NCBI GenBank assembly: GCA_013288685.1
Contig: JABDBM010000004.1
Span: forward strand, 1 to 64,000
Origin: Bacteroidota bacterium
GTDB lineage: Bacteria > Bacteroidota > Bacteroidia > Sphingobacteriales > Sphingobacteriaceae
Length of the DNA stretch: 64,000 nt
Direction of reading: 5' to 3'
Shown here: positions 1 through 8,684 of the stretch, piece by piece
How the letters are laid out: the number at the start of each line of letters is the position of its first letter
How positions within the stretch are numbered: the first letter of the stretch is position 1
Notes under the pieces: generated by a model
Seen by the model: only the letters and a program-made list of their open reading frames with translations
Database searches by the model: none
Told to the model about the DNA's origin: nothing
Translations under genes and position numbers: made by a program

Positions 1-364
1 CGTAAGGGCCCTTGTTGGCTAACTGGCTTAGTTGAGTAAACGAACACAACTCGTTGCTAATCATTTCGTGTAGTCCTGCAGTTTTCACTTTCTGCACTAA
101 TTGTTGCTGCATCCCAGCCGAAATATCGCTGGCATGTACTTTAAAGCCCTTTTGTGCAAAAAAAATAGCGTCTTCGCCGGTACCGCTGTTCAACTCTAAA
201 ATGGAACTTCCGGGCGATATGTATTGCAAAACATGCGAACGCACCCTGTCGCGTTTGTAATTAACTATCGTATTGCCCGAATACAGTTCGTCAAAAACAC
301 CCGACTGGCTGCTGAACGCCGCTTCGGCCAAAGCTTCGTTAATATTTGCCGAAACGGGCTCCAT
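1..364 (-). CDS. Class I SAM-dependent methyltransferase, C-terminus beyond the left edge
   Basis: This gene is not in the ORF track because it is open at the window edge; I translated it by hand from the complement. About 121 residues are visible. The SAM-binding motif I reads ILELNSGTGEDA at about residues 55-66, and the acidic residue ending strand beta-2 lies in HASDIS near residue 80. The ATG at 364-362 shares its A with the TAA stop of the upstream radical SAM gene (TAATG), so the two are probably translationally coupled. The Asn in place of Gly in the usual LELGSGTG is a variant I associate with Bacteroidota methyltransferases. Its target cannot be predicted, but it belongs to the same leftward operon as three radical SAM genes. 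Confidence 0.8.
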   Translation of the reverse strand, partial: MEPVSANINEALAEAAFSSQSGVFDELYSGNTIVNYKRDRVRSHVLQYISPGSSILELNSGTGEDAIFFAQKGFKVHASDISAGMQQQLVQKVKTAGLHEMISNELCSFTQLSQLANKGPY

Positions 365-1827
365 TATAGCGTTCCCTCCAGCCTTCGTAATTTTAATCCT
401 TCAACAAATGTAGCCGGCGCATGATAAAAAACCGATAAGGCCTTGCGCAGGCTTTTTGTATTAAGGTGCAAAGGGTCTTTAATCAATTTAACCATGCTAT
501 TTTTAGCCAGATGCTTATGGTAATTTTGATGCACGTATTTATGCAATTGTTTGTAGTACGATGGCGGGAAGGTATTATGAAACATCAGCGCCATTTCGTC
601 GGAATCGGTCCAGTTGGTTTTCTTTTTCAGATCGGCCTTTACTTTTTCGTAAAATAAAGTTCCGGGCAGCGGGTACGATACCGAAATACCTATTTCAAAA
701 GGAAGCAACTCGTTAATCATATCAATGGTTAATTTGATATCATCCTTTTGTTCGCCCGGATACCCGAACTGTATAAAAAATGAAGGTTTTATCCCGGATG
801 CTTTCATCAAACTGGTAGCCGTGCGGATTTGGTCAACAGTAATCCCCTTGTCCATAGCATCCAATACCTGTTGCGACCCGCTCTCCGCCCCTATCCAAAC
901 ATTTTCACAACCTGATGCTGCAAGGGCTTTCACAGTATCTTCATGTGCCAGCAAATCGGCCCGCGACTGTATCTTGAACCTAATTTTTATTTGCTCTTCA
1001 GTCAAAAGATTGGCAAATTCCTGTACCCAGCCGGGTTTCAAGCCAAAAATATCATCGCAAAACCAGATATGATCCATCTGATAGTTTGCTTTCAATAGTT
1101 TAATTTCATCAACAACATTTTGGGGGCTGCGCGAATTATAGCGGTTACCGTAAATGGGTTTGGCACACCAGTTACATTTAAACGGGCAGCCACGGGTTGT
1201 GCCCATATTTAACGAGAAATACCCGGCATGATTTAACCAGGTTTGCCGGTATTGTTCCATGTTCACCAAATCCCAGGCGGGCAGTGGTAAACCATCCAAA
1301 TCTTTTTGCACCGGCCTACTGCCTGTTTTAATTATTTCGCCGTTTTTAATATAAGCTAATCCGTTTATTATTGAATAATCGTTGGGGCCTTTATTTATGT
1401 AGTTGGTTAACTCCAGCAAGGTATGCTCCGCCTCGCCTATTATCACAAAATCAGCGCCTTCCTGTAAATACTCTTTATACCGATCTGTCGAGTCGGAACT
1501 CGAAACAATGACTGTACAACCAGCTTCTTTCGCCGTTTTACACATGCTGAAAGCGGCCTCGCGCATATTGGTAAGGCACATTTTGGTGATATAGTTGAAG
1601 CCGTCATCATAAATCACAAAAAAATTAGGCGCGTTTTTTTTAATTGACGGGATAACTTCTTCGGGGCCGTGCACAAACATGGTATCAAATAATTCTACGC
1701 TGTAGTTATTAGCCCGCAATAACGCGGCCGCGTACAAGGTCCCCAATGGCGGATAAGGCTGCCCCGACTGCCATTGCTTTGGGTCGAAACGTAAAAAGTA
1801 AGAATGGGTGAATAATATACGGTCCAT
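364..1827 (-). CDS. B12-binding-type radical SAM protein
   Basis: The 487-aa protein has the layout of class B (cobalamin-binding) radical SAM enzymes. A Rossmann-like N-terminal half of about 170 residues includes the GEAEHTLLEL segment near residue 131, where this family normally carries GE-x-E. A TIM-barrel half follows with the 4Fe-4S motif CPFKCNWC (Cys214, Cys218, Cys221). Family members typically perform radical methylation or carbon-skeleton chemistry using SAM and, often, methylcobalamin. It is the third gene of a leftward operon: 12 nt separate it from the SPASM-like radical SAM gene upstream, and its stop overlaps the methyltransferase start downstream. Family assignment is firm; substrate and product are unknown. 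Confidence 0.88.
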   Translation of the reverse strand: MDRILFTHSYFLRFDPKQWQSGQPYPPLGTLYAAALLRANNYSVELFDTMFVHGPEEVIPSIKKNAPNFFVIYDDGFNYITKMCLTNMREAAFSMCKTAKEAGCTVIVSSSDSTDRYKEYLQEGADFVIIGEAEHTLLELTNYINKGPNDYSIINGLAYIKNGEIIKTGSRPVQKDLDGLPLPAWDLVNMEQYRQTWLNHAGYFSLNMGTTRGCPFKCNWCAKPIYGNRYNSRSPQNVVDEIKLLKANYQMDHIWFCDDIFGLKPGWVQEFANLLTEEQIKIRFKIQSRADLLAHEDTVKALAASGCENVWIGAESGSQQVLDAMDKGITVDQIRTATSLMKASGIKPSFFIQFGYPGEQKDDIKLTIDMINELLPFEIGISVSYPLPGTLFYEKVKADLKKKTNWTDSDEMALMFHNTFPPSYYKQLHKYVHQNYHKHLAKNSMVKLIKDPLHLNTKSLRKALSVFYHAPATFVEGLKLRRLEGTL

Positions 1828-1839
1828 GTCTTTTTTAAA

Positions 1840-2883
1840 TTAAGCCAGCTTTGCAAACGGCGATAGATTTAACGAACATACACATTTAACACAGGTAGTG
1901 TTAGTGCTCATATTTAACGTTTTCCTGAATTTGGTTGCTTTATCACTATTTAATATAGATTCGAGTGGCGAATCGCGGATATTACCAATCGCATCATGAA
2001 AAAAACAAGGCCTCACCTCGCCATCAGCTTCAATAACGGTTGACACCCATGGCGCATTGCATTTTTTAAAAGGGAACGCGGCCAGTTCATAAAATGCCGC
2101 GTAATACTGGTATATCTGCTGAATCTTTTCGGGCGACTCGGCCATAAATCCCGAAATAAAATTGGCCTGGTTATCAATAATTATCCGGGTAATTACCTCC
2201 TGCAATTCGGGCAATTCATGCTCCGATAGTAATATTTCGTGTTGTTTGGGTTCTTCCCAGGCCATTTGCCGGTTAAAGGCGTGGCTGCTTACGTCGGCCG
2301 GTAAAAAGCTCACCTGGTTTATTCCCATTAACTTTGCCTCGCGAATGATAGACTCCCAATTTCTGAAATTTAGCCGGTGAATCACTGTTCTTGCCGTGAC
2401 CCGGTAATCAGGGTTAAGCAATTTGAGGTATTGCACCCCCTCTTTTAACTTGCCAAACGCACCGGCTATATTACGGATGGCATCGTGCAGCGGCTCGTCG
2501 CCATCTAACGAAACAATAACGTCATTTACATATTGCAGTAATTGCTGGGCATGCCTTTTTATAGTTAAGCCGGTGGTTAGCAGGGTTACTTTAATTCCCT
2601 GTTTTTGCAGTATTTGACACAAACCGAAAAAATTGGCGTTCAACAAAGCCTCTCCGCCCGACATCAGAACTTGTTGCGTTCCAAATTTTTTTAGCGAGCC
2701 TAATAGACCACTGATATCATCTTCGGTAAGTTGCTTCAGGTTTTTGTTATCCTTCCAAATATCGCACATTACGCAGCGGCAATTGCAGGCGCTGTGCGGC
2801 ATCAGTATTACAATGGGCAATGCCGTTATGGTATGCGTTTTTAAGGTGCGGTAACGCTTATATGTATTGTATAGGGTGTCCAT
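1840..2883 (-). CDS. Radical SAM protein with SPASM-like C-terminus
   Basis: I choose the ATG at 2883-2881 (MDTLYNTYK, 347 aa) rather than the track start at 2919. The track start is a TTG inside the upstream gene, whereas this ATG overlaps the upstream TAA by one base (TAATG), as the next operon junction downstream also does, and has AGGGA just upstream. The radical SAM cluster is Cys33, Cys37 and Cys40 in CNCRCVMC, with an additional Cys35 inside the motif. The C-terminal third has CNAPW, RPCFF and TTCVKCVC, a SPASM/twitch-like auxiliary cluster domain. SPASM enzymes often modify peptides, but small-molecule enzymes are also known, and no convincing precursor peptide is visible nearby. Confidence 0.85.
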   Translation of the reverse strand: MDTLYNTYKRYRTLKTHTITALPIVILMPHSACNCRCVMCDIWKDNKNLKQLTEDDISGLLGSLKKFGTQQVLMSGGEALLNANFFGLCQILQKQGIKVTLLTTGLTIKRHAQQLLQYVNDVIVSLDGDEPLHDAIRNIAGAFGKLKEGVQYLKLLNPDYRVTARTVIHRLNFRNWESIIREAKLMGINQVSFLPADVSSHAFNRQMAWEEPKQHEILLSEHELPELQEVITRIIIDNQANFISGFMAESPEKIQQIYQYYAAFYELAAFPFKKCNAPWVSTVIEADGEVRPCFFHDAIGNIRDSPLESILNSDKATKFRKTLNMSTNTTCVKCVCSLNLSPFAKLA

Positions 2884-4382
2884 TAAAATCCCTGTATTTC
2901 GGGTTGCCGGTATTTCCAAACCTTTTGCAGCAATTTTATTTCGTACGGATATTTATAAATATTTGATTTATACCGCAATCCCGCAACCAGTTGTAGTGCC
3001 TTTCTTTTCAACAGATTAAGCCGAATATCGGTAACAGTGGGATAAACGCCGTTCAGCACGGTTTCAAAATCCCTTATTTTATCAATCATTTCGGGCGTTA
3101 ACCATGGTGTAAGCGGATTCTTCCGCAAATCAAAATTTTCCCAGGCAGGGCTTATCCAGTCTTCCAATGTTTTGGGGTATTTGAAGCCGGCCGCTTCCAC
3201 CTGTTTAAACAACGTTGAACCTTCAGTCGGCACCGGGCTGTAAGTATACAGTACAATTTCGGTGCGCGGATTCACTGCTTTGATCTTTTTTATAAAATCA
3301 ATTTCAAAATCTATCTGGGCGTCAACTTGTTCAGGGGTTGGTGCAGGGGTGCCCAACACAAACGAATATTCAGGAATAATATTAAATTTCTTCAACCTTT
3401 CGGCAAAACGGATAATTTGGTCGCCGGTTTGGGTACCCCCTTTATCCAATTGTTCCAAAATCAGGTTATTGCCACTTTCGGCTCCAAAGAAAATGATGCG
3501 GCACCCGGCCTCGCTAATTAACGCTAATGAAGCATCACTAAATTTATCCATGGTATCAATACGCGCCATCCCCCACCAACTCATTTTTTCGGGTTTTATC
3601 AGTCTTGCAAACTCCACAGTCCGCTTTTCGGATACAAAAAAGTTATTGTCATGAAATTCAATGGCATCGGCGCCCCATTTGTCCTTTATATATTTAATGT
3701 CATTATAAACATTTTGGGCCGATTTTGCCTTCCAGCGTGCCTCAAATATCGGCACTACTGCACAAAATGAACAAGTAAACGGACAACCAATACTTGAATG
3801 ATAGGCAAGCGTATGCTCGCCCAAATAGGTTTTGCCAAGGTATTTTTTGATATTATAAATACGGTTCAGCTTATCATAAGGCAGCGGCGGCAATGGGTCC
3901 TGCTCAAAAAGATCTTCCTTAGCCGTCTTAACAATCTTATCGCCGGCTTTGTATATAACGTTTCTGATGAACTCATATGGCGTGTTCTTTTCCAACGCAT
4001 CAATCAAATCAGGAAAGGCATGATCGCCGGGACCGTTAATCACAAAATCAACATAACCCGAATTGAGCACCGCATTAGGTTGCGTGGAAGGGAAATAGCC
4101 CCCCCATACCATAATGGTATGAGGGAACTTTTCTTTTATCGTTTTTGCAAAAGGTATGGATTGCTTTAGTTGTGGCCCAGGCATTACAGTAAAACCCAGG
4201 TATTTGTATTCACCTGTATTTAATAAAGTCTCTATTGTCTCTAACGGGAATTCATCACGGTTTCCATCAACAATGGTCCACTCGTATTTTCCTTCAATAG
4301 AGGCTGCGATACTTAAAATAGAATTTGGGATACGATATTTGCCGTTGGCGCTTTTAGGATTGAATAGTATGATCTTATTCAT
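2883..4382 (-). CDS. B12-binding-type radical SAM protein, operon head
   Basis: The 499-aa protein has an N-terminal cobalamin-binding-like Rossmann region (residues about 1-150, including FTVMPGPQ and MVWGGYFPS) and a radical SAM barrel with CPFTCSFC (Cys200, Cys204, Cys207). It shares architecture with the radical SAM protein at 364-1827 but is clearly diverged from it, so this is not a recent duplication. It is the first gene of the leftward operon and is transcribed divergently from the methyltransferase at 4677. Its stop shares one base with the ATG of the next gene. The likely role is radical-based tailoring in the same pathway; the substrate is unknown. Confidence 0.88.
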   Translation of the reverse strand: MNKIILFNPKSANGKYRIPNSILSIAASIEGKYEWTIVDGNRDEFPLETIETLLNTGEYKYLGFTVMPGPQLKQSIPFAKTIKEKFPHTIMVWGGYFPSTQPNAVLNSGYVDFVINGPGDHAFPDLIDALEKNTPYEFIRNVIYKAGDKIVKTAKEDLFEQDPLPPLPYDKLNRIYNIKKYLGKTYLGEHTLAYHSSIGCPFTCSFCAVVPIFEARWKAKSAQNVYNDIKYIKDKWGADAIEFHDNNFFVSEKRTVEFARLIKPEKMSWWGMARIDTMDKFSDASLALISEAGCRIIFFGAESGNNLILEQLDKGGTQTGDQIIRFAERLKKFNIIPEYSFVLGTPAPTPEQVDAQIDFEIDFIKKIKAVNPRTEIVLYTYSPVPTEGSTLFKQVEAAGFKYPKTLEDWISPAWENFDLRKNPLTPWLTPEMIDKIRDFETVLNGVYPTVTDIRLNLLKRKALQLVAGLRYKSNIYKYPYEIKLLQKVWKYRQPEIQGF

Positions 4383-4413
4383 TTTTATATTTTGCAGGTA
4401 GTGCTTATTTTAG

Positions 4414-4472
4414 GTCCCCGCTATACCGGTGGCTGTCAGTCCACCGGTATATTCACCCATCATCACGGGGAC
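4414..4472. promoter_or_regulatory. Nested inverted repeat in the divergent promoter region
   Basis: A perfect 10-bp inverted repeat, ATACCGGTGG (4423-4432) and CCACCGGTAT (4441-4450) with an 8-nt loop, is enclosed by a second pair, GTCCCC (4414-4419) and GGGGAC (4467-4472). It lies about 32 nt upstream of the leftward radical SAM operon start. It could be an operator for a dimeric regulator, a hairpin in the 5' leader, or part of a short ORF (see findings). The remainder of 4383-4676 is AT-rich with no other gene that I can support. Confidence 0.5.
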
Positions 4473-4676
4473 ACAATTAACAATAAACCCAATTAAACCG
4501 AAATCAAACAATTAACTTGTAATAACTACGATGTGATAAAAACGATGGTTGCCTGTGAAGATAAATAAAATGAAATAAATACGAATATTCAATTTGTAGC
4601 CCCGTCGTGGCAACCCTTATCGTTTAAATTCCGTATTTGCAATAAATCGCTTTTTCATTTAAATCCATCAATCACA

Positions 4677-5417
4677 TTGATAGCTAATTTAAAAAAATAT
4701 ATTAAAAACCAACTATTCTCGCCGCTGGTAAAAGAAAAAGAAGTAGTGGAAGCTTATGATATTTGGGCCGAAAACTATGACGCGCAACCCGGAAACCTGA
4801 TGCTCGATTTGGACGAGCTGTTGTTTTCGGAATTACTGGCAACCATAGATGTGAAAAATAAGCTGGTGGCCGATATCGGCTGCGGCACAGGGCGCCATTG
4901 GGGGAAAATTTTTAAAGATAACCCGGCAGGCTTAACAGGCTTTGATGTTTCGCCGGGGATGCTGCGCAAACTGCAGGAAAAATTTCCGGATGCCAAAACG
5001 CATACTATAATTGATAATTCATTTTCAACGGTGGCCGATGGTACTTTTGACGTTATTCTGTCGACCCTAACGGTTGCCCATATTGAAAATATTGAGCAAG
5101 CGCTTGACGCATGGTGCCGGATATTAAAGGATAAAGGAGATATCATCATTACCGATTTCCATCCCGATGTGCTTGCTTTTGGCGGAAAAAGGACGTTTAG
5201 GCATCACGATACACAAATAGCCGTCAAAAATTTTGTTCATTCTATCAATACCATTAGCAACATATTGATAAAACATGGTTTTGAGCTGGTTTGCCAGCAG
5301 GAAGAGAAGATTGACGAACAAGTAAGGCATTACTATACAGCGCAAAACGCGGAACATGTATACCAAAAATTTAAAGGTTTTAACGTAATTTACGGCATCC
5401 ATTTCAGGAGGCCGTAA
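4677..5417 (+). CDS. Class I SAM-dependent methyltransferase
   Basis: The 246-aa protein carries motif I as VADIGCGTGRHWG (about residues 64-75), the acidic residue of strand beta-2 in TGFDVSPGML, and FDVILSTLTVAHI as motif II, a Methyltransf_11/25-like pattern. The start is TTG at 4677; no in-frame ATG is visible just upstream and the next Met is at about residue 42, after the fold begins, so TTG is probably used. It heads a rightward operon: its TAA directly abuts the ATG of the amidohydrolase. It is transcribed divergently from the radical SAM operon and is probably part of the same pathway. The methyl acceptor is unknown. Confidence 0.82.
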   Translation: MIANLKKYIKNQLFSPLVKEKEVVEAYDIWAENYDAQPGNLMLDLDELLFSELLATIDVKNKLVADIGCGTGRHWGKIFKDNPAGLTGFDVSPGMLRKLQEKFPDAKTHTIIDNSFSTVADGTFDVILSTLTVAHIENIEQALDAWCRILKDKGDIIITDFHPDVLAFGGKRTFRHHDTQIAVKNFVHSINTISNILIKHGFELVCQQEEKIDEQVRHYYTAQNAEHVYQKFKGFNVIYGIHFRRP

Positions 5418-6572
5418 ATGATCTTTAATAATATTAAAATAATTGGTAGCGAAGGGCCGGTAAATATCAGGGTAAGCGATGGGAAAATAGCCGAAATTTC
5501 ATCATTAAAAATTCAGGACAACCGCTTTGCGGCACAGCAGCTGAACTTTGATAATGCACTGATTTTTCCGGGGTTAATTAACTCGCACGATCATTTAGAC
5601 TTTAATCTTTACCCCCAATTAGGCAACAAAATATTTAGCAGCTATACCGAATGGGGCGAACATTTGCACGAACAATATACAAATGAAATAGTTGATATAC
5701 TAAAAATACCAACATCATTAAGGGCGCAATGGGGAGTATATAAAAACCTGCTTTGTGGCGTTACCACGGTGATAAATCATGGCGAATTATTGGATTTGAA
5801 AGATGAGCTGATTACTGTTTTTGAAGACACACATGTGATTCATTCAGTACAATTTGAGAAAAACTGGAAAAAGAAATTGAATAATCCGCTAAAACGAAAG
5901 CAAACAGTAACTATTCATGTCGGCGAAGGTACCGACCGACCCGCCCGGCAGGAAATTGACAGGTTAATAAGGTGGAACTTATTTCGCCGGAAGCTGGTAG
6001 GTATACACGGTGTGGCTATGACCGAAAGGCAAGCTAAAAGTTTTGAGGCGATTGTTTGGTGTCCGCAGTCCAATTTCTTTTTGTTAAACCAAACGGCGCA
6101 AATAGATGTATTAAAAAAGCACAGCCCAATTTTATTTGGCACCGACTCCACCCTTACCGGCTCGTGGAATATTTGGGACCATTTGTACCAGGCCAGGAAA
6201 ACAGGGCTGCTTAGCGACAGAATGCTGTATCATAGCCTTAACCAAAACCCGGCAAAAACCTGGAAACTAAACAGCGGCGAAATTGCAGTTGGTAAAGATG
6301 CCGATTTAGTAGTTGCTGCAACAAAAAAGGATAAAGCGGGGTTGGAATCGTTTTTTGCGATAGATGCTGAAGACCTGTTGCTGGTAATGCATAAAGGACA
6401 GGTGCGCCTGTTTGACGAAAGCTTGCTAACCAATTTACGCCAGTTGGACCCTGATGACTTCAGCAAATATTATATACACGGCGTTTGCAAATTTGTAAAG
6501 GGCGACTTACCCGGTCTGATGCAGCAAATAAGAGAACACAACCCGGCGATTGACTTCCCAATAAGCATTTGA
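5418..6572 (+). CDS. Metal-dependent amidohydrolase (chlorohydrolase/cytosine deaminase-like)
   Basis: The 384-aa protein has an amidohydrolase TIM barrel. The HxH pair is His57/His59 in NSHDHLD, with further likely ligands His167 (TIHVGEG), His197 (GIHG) and Asp243 (FGTDSTLTGSW). The C-terminal AVGKDADLVV segment is the usual beta-sandwich closure of this superfamily. Members hydrolyse or deaminate C-N bonds in small molecules. The ATG abuts the methyltransferase stop, and AGGAGG at 5406-5411, inside the upstream coding end, is a textbook Shine-Dalgarno sequence, unusual because such sequences contribute little in Bacteroidota. The substrate is unknown, but the gene gives the cluster a small-molecule rather than a purely polysaccharide character. 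Confidence 0.82.
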   Translation: MIFNNIKIIGSEGPVNIRVSDGKIAEISSLKIQDNRFAAQQLNFDNALIFPGLINSHDHLDFNLYPQLGNKIFSSYTEWGEHLHEQYTNEIVDILKIPTSLRAQWGVYKNLLCGVTTVINHGELLDLKDELITVFEDTHVIHSVQFEKNWKKKLNNPLKRKQTVTIHVGEGTDRPARQEIDRLIRWNLFRRKLVGIHGVAMTERQAKSFEAIVWCPQSNFFLLNQTAQIDVLKKHSPILFGTDSTLTGSWNIWDHLYQARKTGLLSDRMLYHSLNQNPAKTWKLNSGEIAVGKDADLVVAATKKDKAGLESFFAIDAEDLLLVMHKGQVRLFDESLLTNLRQLDPDDFSKYYIHGVCKFVKGDLPGLMQQIREHNPAIDFPISI

Positions 6573-6573
6573 A

Positions 6574-7488
6574 ATGAATTTGATTAAAAGGACTTTTTTT
6601 AAGAACACCAAAATACAGACCTTTTTTATAACGCGTTTACCGGCAGCGGCGATAGAAGAAAAGGTATTTTTAAAAAGTGGAAAGCACAACTTTGACGTAA
6701 CGCGTCATCACGCTATGATTTGTCTTGACCCGTTTTGTATAGCTGCCTGGTTAGCTAAAGATGAGGCCAGCATTTTTGACTCAGCTACAGCGGCTTTGCG
6801 TTTTTTGAAGGGTAGAAATTTAAATGCAAGCATAAAAGTTTCTTTGATCGAAAAAATTAATACCGAAACGGGAGTTTTGCTGCTGTACAAAGTTGAAAAA
6901 GCTAAAAATTATCAATTAACCGTATTACACCGGCTGGCGCTTTTTGCTTACTTCCTTAGGGCTAAAACCAACACCTTTTATAGCCGGAAGGTTATCAGTG
7001 CCTTGTACTCGTATCCGCGCAGCATTATTATAGTATCCTACCGCGATGAGGAGTATTACAATATTTTCCCGATGGATATTCAAGGCTATATTGAAGAGGA
7101 GGGCCTTTATATACTGGGGTTACGAACAACCAATGTTACCCTAAATAAAATCCTCGACGCAAAAAAAGTGGTGGTCTGTGATTCGGATACGGTTGATATT
7201 AACACGGTTTATAACCTGGGTAAGCATCCCAGCACATCGCCAACAAAAATAGCCGACATGCCGTTTGGCGTAACCGAAAGCGAGCAATTCGGCTTTTTTG
7301 TTCCAGACTTTACCGGTTCATATAAAGAAATTGAGATCATCCAAAATAAAAAAATGGGATACCACATGCTGATGATCGGTAAAGTAGTAAATTCAAAAAA
7401 ATTGAAAGAAAAATCCGAATCGCTTTATCATGTTGGTTTCTTACAATTTCAAAAAAGCAACTATAAAAGTATTGACGGATTATTTTAA
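6574..7488 (+). CDS. Flavin reductase-like (FMN-binding split barrel) protein, tentative
   Basis: This 304-aa protein begins one base after the amidohydrolase stop, so it is co-transcribed. Residues about 165-230 resemble a flavin-reductase-like split barrel: FPMDIQGYI, then YILGLRTTN, ILDAKKVVVCD and TVYNLGKHPS follow the strand and loop pattern of that fold. The N-terminal 120 residues match nothing I recognise. No signal peptide or membrane segment is apparent. If the call is right it could supply reduced flavin or bind FMN for a tailoring step. It might instead be an uncharacterised family specific to this kind of cluster. Confidence 0.5.
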   Translation: MNLIKRTFFKNTKIQTFFITRLPAAAIEEKVFLKSGKHNFDVTRHHAMICLDPFCIAAWLAKDEASIFDSATAALRFLKGRNLNASIKVSLIEKINTETGVLLLYKVEKAKNYQLTVLHRLALFAYFLRAKTNTFYSRKVISALYSYPRSIIIVSYRDEEYYNIFPMDIQGYIEEEGLYILGLRTTNVTLNKILDAKKVVVCDSDTVDINTVYNLGKHPSTSPTKIADMPFGVTESEQFGFFVPDFTGSYKEIEIIQNKKMGYHMLMIGKVVNSKKLKEKSESLYHVGFLQFQKSNYKSIDGLF

Positions 7489-7506
7489 CTGACAGGAGCT
7501 TTATTT

Positions 7507-8604
7507 ATGAATTACGTGTTTGTCAGCTATCATTACTCAGCAAATTTTCACACGCCCCAAGCATGGGTAAAACGAATTGAGATCTATGGCGGGATAATGG
7601 AAGCATTAGCTAAAGAAAATACTGTTCATTACCTTAAACAAATTGACTACCAGGGCGACTACCTCCATAACGGCGTTTGCTACCATTTTGTAAACTTTAA
7701 CCCGAAAGAAAAATATTTCCCCCGGAAGATGAACCGCTTTATCAAAAGCTTCCATCCGGATATCGTAGTGGTTGGCGGCTTGCACTTGCCTTTACAGGTA
7801 ATACAATTACGGCTTAACCTGGATAGACATACGCGCATCATTGCCCACCACCACGCCGAAAAGCCTTTTCCCGGACTTAAAAAGCACATCCAGCGTTTAG
7901 CTGATAAATATATTGATGCGTATTTATTCGCTTCGCGCCACATGGGTATGGATTGGGTTGCAAAGGGTAATCTGGCATCCCCGGAAAAAATACACGAGGT
8001 GATGGAAGTATCTTCTACATTTTATCTGATAGAAAAATCAATCGCCAAACGAAAAACCGGTATTACCGGCGATCCTGCTTTTTTATGGGTGGGCAGGCTT
8101 AATGATAATAAGGACCCTATAAATGTAGTGAGGGCCTTTTTAAAATTTGCAAAAAATAACGCGACAGCCCGGCTGTATATGATTTATCATACCGATGAAT
8201 TGCTACCGCAGATAAACTTATTACTTGGTAGCAGCAGTAATAAAAGTGCAGTGATATTGATTGGAGAGGTGCCACACGATGATTTATTGTATTGGTACAA
8301 CAGTGTTAATTTTATCATTTCCGGCTCGCATTATGAAGGCAGCGGCACCGCAATCTGTGAAGCCATGTCGTGCGGCTGCATACCGGTTGTGACTGATATA
8401 TTTTCGTTCAGGATGATAACCGACAATGGGAAATGTGGGATATTATACGAAGCCGGCAATGAGGATGCCTTATTATCGGCGTTGAATAGTATCGAAAACC
8501 AAGATTTAACAGCGCTTAAAAACCGGTCGCTGGAATATTTTAACACAAATCTTTCCTTCAAAGCTATAGCAGCGCAGATTCAGGAGGTTGCCGGTTCGTT
8601 ATAG
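7507..8604 (+). CDS. Glycosyltransferase, GT4-like (GT-B fold), copy 1
   Basis: The 365-aa protein has the GT-B C-terminal signature: FLWVGRLNDNKDP starts the nucleotide-binding half, and the EX7E motif is intact as EGSGTAICE (Glu277 and Glu285), followed by AMSCGCIPVVTD. It transfers a sugar from a nucleotide-sugar donor; acceptor and sugar are unknown. It follows the flavin-reductase-like gene by 18 nt with CAGGAGC just upstream of the ATG. The next gene is a paralogue of the same length and very similar sequence throughout, so the pair arose by tandem duplication. Confidence 0.85.
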   Translation: MNYVFVSYHYSANFHTPQAWVKRIEIYGGIMEALAKENTVHYLKQIDYQGDYLHNGVCYHFVNFNPKEKYFPRKMNRFIKSFHPDIVVVGGLHLPLQVIQLRLNLDRHTRIIAHHHAEKPFPGLKKHIQRLADKYIDAYLFASRHMGMDWVAKGNLASPEKIHEVMEVSSTFYLIEKSIAKRKTGITGDPAFLWVGRLNDNKDPINVVRAFLKFAKNNATARLYMIYHTDELLPQINLLLGSSSNKSAVILIGEVPHDDLLYWYNSVNFIISGSHYEGSGTAICEAMSCGCIPVVTDIFSFRMITDNGKCGILYEAGNEDALLSALNSIENQDLTALKNRSLEYFNTNLSFKAIAAQIQEVAGSL

Positions 8605-8623
8605 TTCTGAAATCAGGGCCTAT

Positions 8624-8648
8624 TCGTGGCACACTTATCGCATCATAA
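8624..8648 (+). promoter_or_regulatory. Candidate promoter element, sigma-54-like spacing, before glycosyltransferase copy 2
   Basis: TGGCAC at 8627-8632 and GC at 8640-8641 have the GG-N10-GC spacing of a -24/-12 element (TGGCACACTTATCGC). The surrounding TCGTGGCAcaCTTATCG also resembles TCGTGGCAacCCTTATCG at 4605-4622, before the other rightward unit, where the GG/GC spacing is one base too long for sigma-54. It may therefore be another regulatory motif rather than an RpoN promoter. Confidence 0.3.
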
Positions 8649-8684
8649 TATTCATATCCCGAAATTATATTTACTTATAGGATT

